Source: Eutreptiella sp. 'Long Island Sound 2002'
Taxonomy: Eukaryota; Euglenozoa; Euglenophyceae; Eutreptiales; Eutreptiaceae
Length of the DNA stretch: 64,000 nt
Assembly (NCBI GenBank): GCA_964036045.1
Contig: OZ038382.1
Location: 111,808,578 to 111,872,577 of the forward strand
Reading direction: 5' to 3'
In this document: one piece after another, positions 28,399-40,358 of the stretch
Position numbering within the stretch: the first letter of the stretch is position 1
How the letters are laid out: the number at the start of each line of letters is the position of its first letter
Program-made: the position numbers and the translations under genes
Notes under the pieces: model-generated
Told to the model about the DNA's origin: nothing
Database searches by the model: none
Seen by the model: the letters and a program-made list of their open reading frames with translations, nothing else

Positions 28399-30084
28399 GC
28401 ACCCATGGCCACTCCCCCTCCCCTGCTCTTTGCTTTGTCACCCCTCTCCCCTGTGTCCCTTGCCGCCTACTCGTTGGAGTCCCGCCTTCCCTTGTCCCTT
28501 CCCTCGGAGCCCTTCTTACCTCGCACCTTTCACCTGCCTGCCCTTGCCGCCTTCTACTTGTCCCGCACCACTGCCCTGCACCGCTGCACTGCTCTGTTCT
28601 GCCTGCTGTGCCCCCCTCCGCATCCCGGTCCTCCCCGGCTCCATCTCCAACCGGTAGATGGTGTCCGGTCCCTGCTCCGGGGGCTGGCGGCGACAGCACT
28701 GGTGCTCCACGTGCGCCAGCGCCTCGTAACGTGCCGCCTGCTGGCGGCGCACCTCCCTCCCCTCCTCCGCCCTTACTGCCGCACTGAGCTGTGGGGGCGA
28801 CCCCGGCGGTGACTGCCTGAACGAGCGTTGGGGCTGTGGCCACTGTCGCCCCCGTCCACTCCCTTTTCCCCCCTTCCCTGCAAGGTGTCACTTTGCGTGC
28901 ACAGCCCCCGACGTCCCCGCCTGCCCTTTCCCTCCCTTGCCAAACCGCCCTCTCCCTCCAGCGCTTACGCTGCTGTCTCCGCTCCCTGCCGCTCCCGCCT
29001 CTGGCTGCCCTCTCCCGCCCTTGCCTTCCTCATGCCTCGGCACTTCCGGGAGGATCGACTTCATGGCAGCGGCCGGCACATTAGGCGCGGACGGCTGCCC
29101 TGGGCCTCCCTCCACCGCCATCCTCTCGCCCCCTCCCCCTCATCTTCCGTCACCTCGAGGATGTCGGCGACTACCGACTTCCTCCGACCCCTCTACTCCC
29201 TCCTCCTCATATCCACGCCCGCCTTCACATCCGCAATGTTTAATGGGTCCGCCCGTGGCCCTTCCGCCGCCCTTTGCCCCTGCCCCTCCCCTTGCCCCTC
29301 AGCCCCTGCCGCCAACCCCTCTGCCCTGTCCCTCCCCGCCTCTGCCTGTCCTCCCTTGTCCCCTCCCTCTCCCTTCCCAGCAACGGCTCCTTCCCCGCTC
29401 TGCCACCATGCCGCCCCAGGCCCTTCCCTCCTGACCGTCTCCGGGCTCTCCGGAGACGAGGGCGACGACACCTCCGCAGATGTCGCCGAGGACGCCGGCG
29501 CGGGGGGTTGCGGGGCTGCGCCCGGCTGCATGCGGGCGACCTCGGCCCTCACTGCTGGCGGCTGGCTGGGCTTCGGGTCAGGCTTGAGGGAGATTGCGCT
29601 GCACACATGGAATTGCGCCCGAGCCCTGAGCCCTGTCGCCACTTCCTCCACCACCCACGCCCTTTACCCCCTCCGTTTGCGCGCCCTACGTGTGTTGTGC
29701 TCTTGGTACACCGCGGCTCCTCTCCCCCGTCTACTCCCCCGCGTTCTGTGGCCCTTGCCTGGCGGCCGTCGGCCTCGTTCTGGTCCGCACTGCCGTCGTC
29801 CTCGTCCCCGCACCCCCGGCCTCGCTCCTCTTGTCCGCTTGCGTCTCTTGGTACCCACCCCTGCTTCCCGCCCGGCGATCCCCGTGTTCGTGCCCGCTTT
29901 GCTTTCCCCTCGTTACATCACCCCGGTCCGCTCCCCCCTGGCCTGGGTCTTGTTGCGCCCTATGACTCAGTGTGCCCAGTCCCGGACGCTCCAGTCCATG
30001 TGACGGGCGCCACTGCTGCCCCTTTCCCTCCGGTCCCCTTACAGACGTCCCCCTGCGCGGTGACACCGTACACCCGTCCTGCCC
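28399..30084 (-). other. E2 region in the Y position, poorly conserved
   Basis: Several G/A-rich minus frames are open. Fragments with some protein character are VVADILEVTEDEGEGAR (about 29170), DTIYRLEMEPGRTGMRRGAQ (about 28670) and AQFHVCSAISLKPDPKPSQP (about 29600). Their position between pol and Z is that of Y, but no convincing match to E1 or E3 Y could be made. Confidence 0.3.
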
Positions 30085-30552
30085 TCATATCTGCCGGATT
30101 CTCCTTCGTCCGCGTGCCATCAGGTGTTCCCTCTGCTCTTCGCTGCCTCCGTCTTCCACTCCCGTCTCTCCCCCTGACCGCCTTGGTCGCCAATCTGGCT
30201 GCTTCCGCACTTCCATCTCCGTGATTTTTGGGTTGTACCTGATCAACGCCATCTCCACCCTTTTGGTGACCGGATCACCCATGTCTTCCGCCCGTGCCTC
30301 CAACTGCGTCTCTCTGCACGCCATGCGCTCCTGGAGATGCTCCACCATACGCCTCAACAGCCTGTGTGCCATGGCCTCCGGCGCCACCGTGTGTTCCTGG
30401 AGTGCCCGCCACAGCGACTTCACTATCACCATGTGAGGTTTGAGGTTTTGAGGTTTGATTTTGCGGGTACTAGACGCCTTTCGGCCCCGAGGGGCCACCT
30501 GGTCGGGCCAGGTGATATCCCTTCCACCGAGTCCTAGTTGGGGGCCCTCCAA
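30085..30552 (-). pseudogene. second copy of the E2 pol C-terminal segment
   Basis: The minus frame reads VKSLWRALQEHTVAPEAMAH, RLLRRMVEHLQERMACRETQ and TKRVEMALIRYNPKITEMEV. The same segment is the C-terminus of the pol frame at 37386-37640, with a short deletion (ETQLEA missing) there. The two copies flank the satellite array in direct orientation, about 270 bp each. Confidence 0.8.
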
Positions 30553-31097
30553 GACGCACCTCCTGCCTGGTGGCGGAGTCCCCCGGGTTCACAGGGCTCG
30601 GAGCCCCGTCCCTCCCCGGCTTCTCCGTTTCGCCACTCCCCGGTCAGTGCATCAATTCGCAGCCGTGGCTGCGGGCGCTTACCAACTGCGTCGCCCCCCT
30701 AATGCGTGGTCGCCCGGGGCGCCGGTGCCGCTGGGCCCGTGCTACTGGCTTGTCGCCAGTGGGACCCCCTTGGGCTGGCGCGGAGGCTGCCTAGCCTAGG
30801 GGTTGGGGCTTGGCAGGTGCAGTGCCCCGTCCGTGTGTGCGCGGCGCTCGCGGCCGGTTCGGGGGGCTTAGGGCGGTACCTTGTGTTGTGTCTCTCCCGT
30901 TTCCCCCTTCCCGGCCCGCGTGTCCCGCGCTGCGTGTGGCGGGCCGTCCTGTCCGGGTGTCCCTTACCCTCGCTCGCCGGTACGCCATTCCGGGCTGTCT
31001 GTGCGTTCCGCGAGCTCGGTCCGGTTGCCCTTCTGGTAATCCCCGCGTGCTCTTTGCATGTGTGTGCGCTCGCGCTCCTGCGGCGTCCGCTCTCCCC
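30553..31097. other. unique spacer between the pol duplicate and the satellite
   Basis: GC-rich sequence without a motif I could place. Includes GTTTGAGGTTTTGAGGTTTG just before it (30436) and a TTTCGGCCCCGAGGGGCCAC palindromic stretch (about 30478). Confidence 0.35.
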
Positions 31098-34000
31098 CCC
31101 AGCACCGGCCCCACAGCATGCGCCCTTGCGGGCCGGCGTTGCTCGCTGAGGGGGTGGCGGAAGGGCGTCCCCGGGGGGGGTGCCTTCCACCCTTGTGAGG
31201 GGCGTCTGAGGTCAGGCGCTCCCCCTCCCCCGACTGCCCGCCCACTGGGCGGGCTGTTGGGGTCCGCCACCCACGTGCTGTGGGCGCGGGTGTGTTCGTG
31301 TGGGGGCCCAACACTGTTTCCTTGGCCTGCATGCCCTGTAGGGGCTGCGTGCCGCGGGGGTGGTGGGGGGCCGTCCCCGGGGGGGGTGGCCTGCCACCGT
31401 TGTGAGGGGCGTCTGGTGTCACGCGCTGTCCCTCCCCCCGCCACCTGTCCTCTGGGGCGGGCAGCCGGGGTTCCGCGACCCGTGTGTCCCAGGTGCGGTC
31501 GCTGCAGGCGTGGGGACCCAGCACCGTCCCCACAGTGTGTGCCCTTGCGGGCCGGCGTTGCTCGCTGTGGGGGTGGCGGAAGGGCGTCAACCAGGGGGGG
31601 TGCCTTCCACCTTTCTGAGGGGCGTCTGAGGTCAGGCGCTCCGCCTCCCCCGACTGCCCGCCCACTGGGCGGGTTGTTGGGGTCCGTCACCCGCATGCTG
31701 CGGGCGTGGGCGTGTGGGTGTGGGGGCCCATCACTGTCCCCTTGGCCTGCAAGCCCTGTGGGGGCTGCATGCCGCGGGGGTGGTGGGGGGCTGTCCCCGG
31801 GGGGGGTGTCCTGCCACCGTTGTGAGGGGCGTCTGGTGTCAGGCGCTGTCCCTCCTCCGGTCCCCCGTCCTCTTGGCCGGGCGGCGGGGGTTTCGCGACC
31901 CGTGTGTCACGGGTGCGGTCGGTGCGGGCGTGGGACTCAGCACCAGCTCCACAGCGTGCGCCCTTGCGGGCCGGCGTTGCTCGCTGTGGGAGTGGCGGAA
32001 TGGCGTCCTCGCGGGGGGTGCCGTCCACCGTCATGAGGGGCGTCTGAGGTCAGGCGCTCCCCCTCCCCCGACTGCACGCGCACCGGGCGGGTTGTTGGGG
32101 CCCGTCACCTGCGTGCTGCGGGCGCGGGCGTGTGGGTGTGGAGGCCCATCACTGTCTACTTGGCCTGCAAGCCCTGTGGGGGCTGCGTGCCGCGGGGCTG
32201 GTGGGGGGCCGTCCCCGGGGGGGGGTGGCCCGCCACTGTTGTGAGGGGCGTCTGGTGTCAGGCGCTGTCCCTCCCCCGGCCGCCCGTCCTCTGGGCCGGG
32301 CAGCCGGGGTCCCGCGACCCGTGTCTCCCGGGTGCGGTCGCTGCAGGCGTGGGGACCCAGCACCGGCCCCACAGTGTGCGCCCTTGCGGGCCGGCGTTGC
32401 TCGCTGTGGGGGTGGCGGAAGGGCGTCAACCGGGGGGGTGCCTACCACCTTTGTGAGGGGCGTCTGAGGTCAGGCGCGCCCCCTCCCCCGACTGCCCGCC
32501 CACTGGGCGGGCTGTTGGGTTCCGCCACCCACGTGCTGTGGGCGCAGGTGCGTGGATGTGGGGGCCCAACACTGTCCCCTTGGCCTGCATGCCCTGTGGG
32601 GGCTGCATGCCGCGGGGGTGGTGGGGGCCTGTCCCCGGGGGGGGTGGCCTGCCACCGTTGTGAGGGGCGTCTGGTGTCAGGCGCTGTCCCTCCCCCGTCC
32701 GCCCGTCCTCTGGGGCGGGCAGCCGGGGTTCCGCGACCCGTGTGTCCCGGGTGCGGTCGGTGCGGGCGTGGGGACCCAGCACCGGCCCCACAGCGTGCGC
32801 CCTTGCAGGCCGGCGTTGCTCGCTGTGGGAGTGGCGGAATGGCGTCCTCGCGGGGGGTGCCTTCCACAATCATGAGGGGCGTCTGAGGTCAGGCGCTCCG
32901 CCGCCCCCGACTGCCCGCCCACTGGGCGGGCTGTTGGGGTCCGTCACCCGCATGCTGCGGGCGCGGGCGTGTGGGTGTGGGGGCCCATCACTGTCCCCTT
33001 GGCCTGCAAGCCCTGTGGGGGCTGCGTGCCGCGGGGGTGGTGGGAGGCCGTCCCTGGGGGGGGGTGGCCCGCCAGCGTTGTGAGGGGCGTCTGGTGTCAG
33101 GCGCTGTCCCTCCTCCGGCCGCCCGTCCTCTTGGCCGGGCGGCCGGGGTTCCGCGACCCGTGTGTCCCGGGTGCGGTCGGTGCGGGCGTGGGACTCAGCA
33201 CCGGCTCCACAGCGTGCGCCCTTGCGGGCCGGCGTTGCTCGCTGTGGGAGTGGCGGAAGAGCGTCCTCGCGGGGGGTGCCGTCCACCGTCATGAGGGGCG
33301 TCTGAGGTCAGGCGCCCCCCCTCCCCCGACTGCACGCGCACTGGGCGGGTTGTTGGGGTCCGTCACCTGCGTGCTGCGGGCGCGGGCGTGTGGGTGTGGA
33401 GGCCCATCACTGTCTACTTGGCCTGCAAGCCCTGTGGGGGCTGCGTGCCGCGGGTCTGGTGGGGGGCCGTCACCGGGGGGGGTTGGCCCGCCACTGTTGT
33501 GAGGGGCATCTGGTGTCAGGCACTGTCCCTCCCCCGGCCGCCCGTCCTCTGGGCCGGGCAGCCGGGGGTCCGCGACCCGTGTGTCCCGGGTGCGGTCGGT
33601 GCGGGCATGGGACTCAGCACCGGCTCCACAGCCTGCGCCCTTGCAGGCCGGCGTTGCTCGCTGTGGGGGTGGCGGAAGGGCGTTCCCGGGGGGGTGCAAT
33701 CCACCGTTGTGAGGGGCGTCTGTGGTCAGGCGCTCCCCCTCCCCGAACTGCCCGCCCACTTGGCGGGCTGTTGGAGTCCGCCACCCACGTGCTCTGGGCG
33801 CGGGCGTGTGGGTGTGGGGGCCCAACACTGTCCCCTTGGCCTGCATGCCCTGTGGGGGCTGCGTGCCGCGGGGCTGGCCTGCCACCGTTGTGAGGGGCGT
33901 CTGGTGCCAGGCGCTGTCCCTCCCCCGGCCGCCCGTCCTCTGGGGCGGGCAGCCGGGGTTCCGCGACCCGTGTATCCCGGGTGCGGTCGGTGCGGGCGTG

Positions 34001-37000
34001 GGGACTCAGCACCGGCCTCACAGGGTGCGCCCTTGCGGGCCGGCGTTGCTCGCTGTGGAAGTGGCGGAATGGCGTCCTCGCGTGGGGTGCCTTCCACCGT
34101 CATGAGGGGCGTCTGAGGTCAGGCGCTCCGCCTCCGCCGACTGCCCGCCCACTGGGCGGGTTGTCTGGGTCCGTCACCCGCGTGCTGCGGGCGCGGGCGT
34201 GTTGGTGTGGGGGCCCATCACTGTCCCCTTGGCCTGCAAGCCCTGTGGGGGCTGCGTGCCCCGGGGGTGGTGGGGGGCCGTCCCCGGGGGGGGGGGTGGC
34301 CCGCCACCGTTCTGAGGGGCGTCTGGTGTCAGGCGCTGTCCCTCCACCAGCCGCCCGTCCTCTGGGGCGGGCAGCCGGGGTTCCGCAACCCGTGTGTCCC
34401 GGTTGCGGTCGGTGCGGGCGTGGGGACCCAGCACCGGCCCCACAGCGTGCGCCCTTGCGGGCCGGCCTTGCTCGCTGTGGAGATGGCGGAAGGGCATCAC
34501 AGGGGGGGGGGCTTCCACCGTTGTGAGGGGCGTCTGAGGTCAGGCGCTCCCCATCTTCCGACTGCCCGCCCACTGGGCGGGCCTTTGGGGTCCGCCACCC
34601 ACGTGCTGTGGGCGCGGGTGTGTGGGTGTGGGGGCCCAACACTGTCCCCCTGGCCGGCATGCCCTGTGGGGGCTGCGTGCTGTGAAGGTGGTGGGGGCCC
34701 GTCCCCGGAGGGGGGTGGCCTGCCACCGTTGTGAGGGGCGTCTGGTGTTAGGCGCTGTCCCTCCCCCGGCCGCCCGTCCTCTGAGGCGGGCAGCCGGGGT
34801 TCCGCGACCCTTGTGTCCCGGGTGCGGTCGGTGCAGGCGTGGGGACCCAGCACCGGCCCCACAGTGTGCGCCCTTGCGGGCTGGCGTTGTTCGCTGTTGG
34901 GGTGGCGGAAGGGCGTCCCAGGGGGGGGGTGCCTTCCACCGTTGTGAGGGGCGTCTGAGGTCAGGCGCTCCCCCTCCCCCGACTGCACGCGCACTGGGCG
35001 GGCTGTTGGGGTCCGCCACCCACGTGCTGTGGGCGCGGTTGTGTTGATGTGGGGGCCCAACACTGTCCCCTTGGCCTGCATGCTCTGTGGGGGCTGCGTG
35101 CCGCGGGGCTGGTGGGGGGCCGTCTCCGGGGGGGGTGGCCTGCCACTGTTGTGAGGGGCGTCTGGTGTCAGGCGCTGTCCCTCCCCCGGCCCCCCGTCCT
35201 CTGGGGCGGGCAGCCGGGTTTCCGCAACCCGTGTGTCCCGGGTGCGGTCGGTGCGGGCGTGGGGACCCAGCACCTGCCCCAGAGCGTGCCCCCTTGCGGG
35301 CCGGCCTTGCTCGCTGTCGGGGTGGCGGAGGGGCGTCCCAGGGAGGGCCGCCTTCCACCGTTGTGAGGGGCGTCTGAGGTCAGGCGCTCCCCCTCCCCCG
35401 ACTGCCCGCCCACTGGGCGGGCTGTTGGGGTCCGCCACCCACGTGCTGTGGGCGCGGGTGTGTTGGTGTGGGGGCCCAACACTGTCCCACTGGCCTGCAT
35501 GCCCTGTGGGGGCTGCGTGCCGCGAGGGTAGTGGGGGGCCGTCCCCGGGGGGGGTGGCCCGCCACCGTTGTGGGGGGCGTCTGGTGTCAGGCTGTGTCCC
35601 TCCCCCGGCTGCCCGTCCTCTGAACCGGGCGGCCGGGGTTCCGCGACCCGTGTGTCCCAGGCGCGGTCGGTGCGGGCGTGAGACCCAGCACCGGCTCCAC
35701 AGTGTGCGCCCTTGCGGGCCGGCGTTGCTTGCTGTGGGGGTGGCGTACGGGCGTTCCCGGAGGGGTGCCTTCCACCGTTGTGAGGGGAGTCTGTGGTCAG
35801 GCGCTCCCCCTCCCAGAACTGCCCGCCCACTGGGCGGGCTGTTGGGGTCCGCCACCCACATGCTGTGGGCGCGGGCGTGTGGGTGTGGGGGCCCAACACT
35901 GTCCCCTTGGCCTGCATGCCCTGTGGGGGGTGCGTGCCTCGGGGGTGGTGGGGGGCCGTCCCTTGGGGGGGTGGCCTGCTACCCCTGTGAGGGGTGTCTG
36001 GTGTCAGGCGCTGTCCCTCCACCAGCCGCCCGTCCTCTGGGGCGGGCATCCGGGTTCCGCGACTCGGTTGTCCCGGGTTCGGTCGGTGCGGGCGTGGGGA
36101 CCCATCACCGGCCGCACAGCGTGCGCCCTTGCGGGCCGGCCTTGCTCGCTGTGGGGCTGGCGGAAGGGCGTCCGCGGGGGGGGGCCTTCCACCGTTGTGA
36201 GGGGCGTCTGAGGTCAGGCGCTCCCCCTCCCCCGCCTGCCCGCCCACTGGGCGGGCTGTTTGGGTCCGGCACCCACGTGCTCTGGGCACGGGTGTGTGGG
36301 TGTGGGGGCCCAACACTGTCCCCTTGGCCTGCATGCCCTGTGGGGGCTGCATGCCGTGGGGGTGGTGGGGGGCTGTCCCCAGGGGGGGTGGCCTGCCACC
36401 GTTGTGAGGGGCGTCTGATGTCAGGCGCTGTCCACTCCCCCGGCCGCCCGTCCTCTGGGGCGGGCGGTCAGGGTTCCGGAACCCGTGTGTCCCGGGCGCG
36501 GTCGGTGCGGGCGTGGGACCCAGCACCAGCCCCACAGCGTGCGCCCTTGCGGGCCGGCGTTGATCACTGTGGGGGTGGCAGAAGGGCATCCCCGGGGGGG
36601 GGGGGCTTCCATCGGTGTGAGGGGCGTCTGAGGTCAGGCGTTCCCCCTACCTCGACTGCCCGCCCACTGGGCGGGCTGTCCGGGTCCGCCTCCCACGTGC
36701 TGCGGGCGCGGGCTTGTGGGGGTGAGGGCCCATCACGGTCCCCTTGGCCTGCATGCCCTGTGGGGGCTGCGTGCCGTGGTGGTGGTGGGGGGCCTTCACC
36801 GGGGGGGGTGGCCCGCCACCGTTGTGAGGGGCGTCTGGTGTCAGGCGCTGTCCCTCCCCCGGCCGTCCGTCCTCTGGGGCGGGCAGCCGGGGTTCCGCGA
36901 CCCATGTGTCCCGGGTGCGGTCGGTGCGGGCGTGGGGACCCAGCACCAGCGCCACAGCGTGCGCCCTTTGCGGGCCGGCGTTGCTCGCAGTGGCAGTGGC

Positions 37001-37384
37001 GGAAGGGCATCCCTCGGGGGGGTGCCTTCCACCGTTGTGAGGGGCGTCTGAGGTCAGGCGCTCCCCCTCCCCCGACTGCCCGCCCACTGGGCGGGCTGTT
37101 GGGGTCCGCCACCCACGTGCTGTGGGCACAGGTGTGTGGGTGTGGGGGCCAAACACTGTCCCCTTGGCCTGCATGCCCTGTGAGGGCTGCGTGCCGTGGG
37201 GTTGGTGGGGGGCCGTCCCCGGGGGGGGGGGCCTGCCACCGTTGTGAGGGGCGTCTGGTGTCAGGCGCTGTCCCTCCCCCAGCTGCCCGTCCTCACGGGC
37301 GGTCAGCCGGGGTTCCGCGACCCGTGTGTCCCGGGTGCGGACGATGCGGGCGTGGGGACCAGCACCGGCCCCACAGCGTGCTCC
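31098..37384. repeat. satellite array of ~420-bp dimeric units, about 15 copies
   Basis: GTGAGGGGCGTCTGAGGTCA marks unit starts at about 31195, 31617, 32035, 32455, 32873, 33294, 33715, 34105, 34527, 34946, 35365, 35780, 36197, 36619 and 37038: spacing 415-422 except one of 390. Each unit is two related ~210-bp halves, both beginning CCACCGTTGTGAGGGGCGTC, the first going on as TGAGGTCAGGCGCTCC, the second as TGGTGTCAGGCGCTGT. The first half holds a GCCCGCCC-ACT-GGGCGGGC hairpin. Because 420 is a multiple of three, long frames run through on both strands, including a 737-codon plus frame; I do not regard these as genes. Confidence 0.9.
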
Positions 37385-40210
37385 CGTCTCTCCCTCTGAC
37401 CGCCTTGGTCGCCAATCTGGCTGCTTCCGCACTTCCATCTCCGTGATTTTTCGATTGTACCTGATCAACGCCATCTCCACCCTTTTGGTGACCTGATCAC
37501 CCATGTCTTCCGCCCTGCACGCCATGCGCTCCTGGAGATGCTCCACCATACGCCTCAACAGCCTGTGTGCCATGGCCTCCGGCGGCATCGTATGTTTCTG
37601 GAGTGCCCGCCACAGCGACTTCACCATCACCATGTGCCACAGTCCCTTGCGGTGCCCTTCTTTCCCCAGCTCTCTCTCCACCGCGCTTCTGCCTCTCGCA
37701 CCCTTCTTGAGCAACGGGACGTCCTGATCCCGAACCAGCGGTTCCTCCATCCTCTTATACTGTTCACACCACATGAAGTGCTCGTCTGTTTCTTGCCCTC
37801 GGCCACAGTGGCATCTCATGTACTCCTCCGGGAGGTCCATACCCTTAAATCTGTACCACCTCATGATTGTCTCCCGCACCGGCACCTGCCCCGTGATTGC
37901 CTGCAGCCTTCTGGTTTGCCGCCTTTTGGGCAGCGTTTCCGGCCGCAGCACACTGGGGTAGTGGGCCCGCTGTCCTACCTTGCCCTCCAGGTACTCGTTC
38001 AGCTCTACCACCTCCGGCCCCCCTCGTACTTGAGCTAGCATGTGTACCGGCTGTCGATACACCCTTAGCTCCTGCTTGCCTCTGTCCTCCTCCACCACCC
38101 ACCTGGCCTTCTTCTCGTCCCCGACCCTCGGAGGTATATGCACCACGTGGAGGTGCTCCTTTCTCTCTGGCACCCTCCATTCTGGCTCCTGCTCCTTATC
38201 CACTGCCTGCGCCGCCCCATCCGCCTCATGATTCCCCACTCCCGCCCTGTGTGATTCCTGTTTCAGGGAGTATATGATCAGGGGCACTTTCTTCATCTCC
38301 AGCCCGTGCCAAATCGCGTACACCTGCGACGCCAGCCCCGTGCCCAGGGCCTCATGCAGCGGCCTGCTGGGCAGCATCCTGAGGGATGCCATGTCCGCTT
38401 CTGCATCCACAACCATCCACACCTCCCGTACTTCCTCTCCTATCTCCCCAACCACGTCTGCCACCGCCTGCACCTCGCCATGGGACGCCGCTCCGTACCC
38501 CATCTTTTCCACCACGCCCTCCGTCACCTGTCCCACCCCCCTGACCCTTACTGCCGCAGCCCCCGCCTTGGGTGGTTGTTCTTCCAATCCGGACCCATCC
38601 AGAAAGAGCACCACCCTCTCCTCCGTGGGCTCCGGTATGCGCACTACCTCCCCCGGGTAGTGGCAGTACACTTTGTGCCTCCCAATGCCATACTCTCGTA
38701 CCCCATCCCCGATGCTTAGTTCTTTTACCCCTCTGTACACTGCCCATTTATTGTCCGTCCTGGCCTTCCATCCCTTCGTCACCACCACTCCAAAAAACCA
38801 TGCCCTGTCCCCTTTTGCCCTGCCCTGCTCCAGGTATGCCTGTACCAGAACCAAGTACCATACCCTGTCCTCTGGCAACCCGTGGACCGTCAGCGTGATC
38901 CTCCTCGCACTCTCTCCACACTTGTGGTCCACGGGCACTATGAGCGCTTCCTCGTCGGGCCTCCCCGACCCCGTCATCCAGAAACTCACTGCCACTCCAT
39001 CGTCCTCTTCCTGCAGTCCCCGCACTGTGTCCCACCCCAACCGGACTCCTGTCCTCTTCTCCTCCTGTCCCTCTCCCCACCAGACCTCTGCCTCTCCCTG
39101 TGCTTCCTCATCCTCCCGCATTGCCTTGGGCAGCCGCAGCAGCGGCCCCCACCACTGCCCCCTGGCGTCCGTAGTTCGCATGGTCGCGTTCGGGAACGCC
39201 CATGCCGTCATTTGTAGGCCTCGCCACGGGACGTGCCCTGCCTCCTTGGTGCACCTCCAGCACTGGTCCCCCTGTCCCGCCCCTTCCGGGATGTTGTCTT
39301 TCCGGAACATATCTGCATGGACATCATACGACTGCCCGGTCGCACTCTGTACCTTCCCCCTCGGCCCTTTGAGTCCCAGCGGCGCACACAACAGTATGCC
39401 CGGTCTGGCCCTGTCCCTCTCCCCCCTGTCCAGCACCTCTCTCTCTTGCTGCGCCCCCTCTCCCTTCCCGCATCTTGGTTTCCTCTTCTGAATCTCCCAC
39501 AGCGCCACCCACTCGTTCCACATCTTGCGCATCCTCCTGCTCCACCTTGTGCGGTCCTCTTGTCCTCGTGCTCTCCTCATCATCCACCTGTATACATCCC
39601 GTTCAACCACCCGGGTGTCGCGATAGAGCTCCGCATGGTGCAGCCCCGCCATCTTGTATTCCTTCATATCCTTCCTGCCCACGTGCAGCACCTCCATGTC
39701 CACTCCTTCCTTCCTGATCCACCGTACAGTCCCATGCGCTGCCCCCCCGAAGTCCGTGTCCAGAACCAGGATTGGTCCCCGCCTACCGCACGTCCTGTTG
39801 GTTGCCAGCATGTGCTCTTCCCCTGGCAACACCGCCTGTAGGGCGCGCCAGTTGCGTTCCTTCTTCCCCGCCGCCAACCGCCTTCGCCGGTGCCACACAT
39901 GTTCTCCTCCTTCTGCACCTTTGCGACCGCGTGAAAACACACCCGTCTCACCACCTCTTCCTGGTTGTGGTACATCCTGCTCAGCGCCCTCGCCGTGTGT
40001 GCCCTGTACGCCTCCCCCGTCGTGGGCATCCCTTCTCCATAGTAGGCCGTCGGTGACCGCAACACGCACCACGGTACCTCTGTGGGTATCTCCTGTGATA
40101 CCCTCTGATGAGCCTCCGCACTTCCAGTACGGGAGGTGCATCCCCTGGTACCCTATCGCCGCATTGAGCACCGCCCGCAGATAGTACAGGGTTGTCTGCA
40201 CTGACAGGGA
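37385..40210 (-). pseudogene. 5'-truncated pol of E2: linker, RNase H, zinc finger
   Basis: Starts in the RT thumb (LYYLRAVLNAAIGYQGMHLP). The segment at about 40065-39890 is in the wrong frame in the long ORF; the correct reading (YYGEGMPTTGEAYRAHTARA, LSRMYHNQEEVVRRVCFHAV) lies in another phase, so two compensating frameshifts are present. The linker finger has CWRC but lacks the two His found in E1 and E3. RNase H residues: D in LFLDGSG (about 539), E in SHGEVQAVAD (about 580), D in MVVDAEAD (about 603), H/D in ESHRAGVGNHEADG (about 655-667). The zinc motif is CHCGRGQETDEHFMWC (about 798-813). The frame then enters the array at 37385. Confidence 0.8.
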
Positions 40211-40223
40211 CATGATTAGGCCA
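40211..40223 (+). repeat. target-site duplication of E2, right copy
   Basis: CATGATTAGGCCA, identical to 23876-23888. Confidence 0.9.
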
Positions 40224-40358
40224 TCCTGGTGGTTTGTTTCGTCAGTTTGAGTAGATGTTCTGCACGAAGCATAGTTTGATTATTTATTATCGTTTGAAGC
40301 AACACCCGTCATGCATTCATTGCATTCATGCATGTGTCTCATTTCTCATACGTTGCCT
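40224..40358 (+). repeat. dispersed repeat U, copy beta, truncated by family A
   Basis: Continues V copy beta across E2: GGTGGTTTGTTTCGTCAGTT through to CTCATACGTTG, where the family A copy begins. Confidence 0.75.

Larger units (their letters stand above)
23889..40210 (-). mobile_element. E2: 16.3-kb LINE-like insertion containing a satellite array
   Basis: Bounded by the 13-bp duplication CATGATTAGGCCA. On the minus strand it begins abruptly in the RT thumb (SLSVQTTLYYLRAVLNAAIG), continues through RNase H and the zinc finger, a 6.3-kb array, a second copy of the pol C-terminus, a low-conservation region and ORF Z, and ends in a TTAC tetranucleotide tail at 23889-23906. This is what a 5'-truncated target-primed insertion looks like. 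Size and order place Z inside the same insertion as pol. Confidence 0.85.

Noticed and set aside
35233-37446. 737-codon plus frame through the 420-bp satellite
   Set aside because: Open on both strands because the unit is a multiple of three and GC-rich; no motif or conservation apart from the repeat itself.
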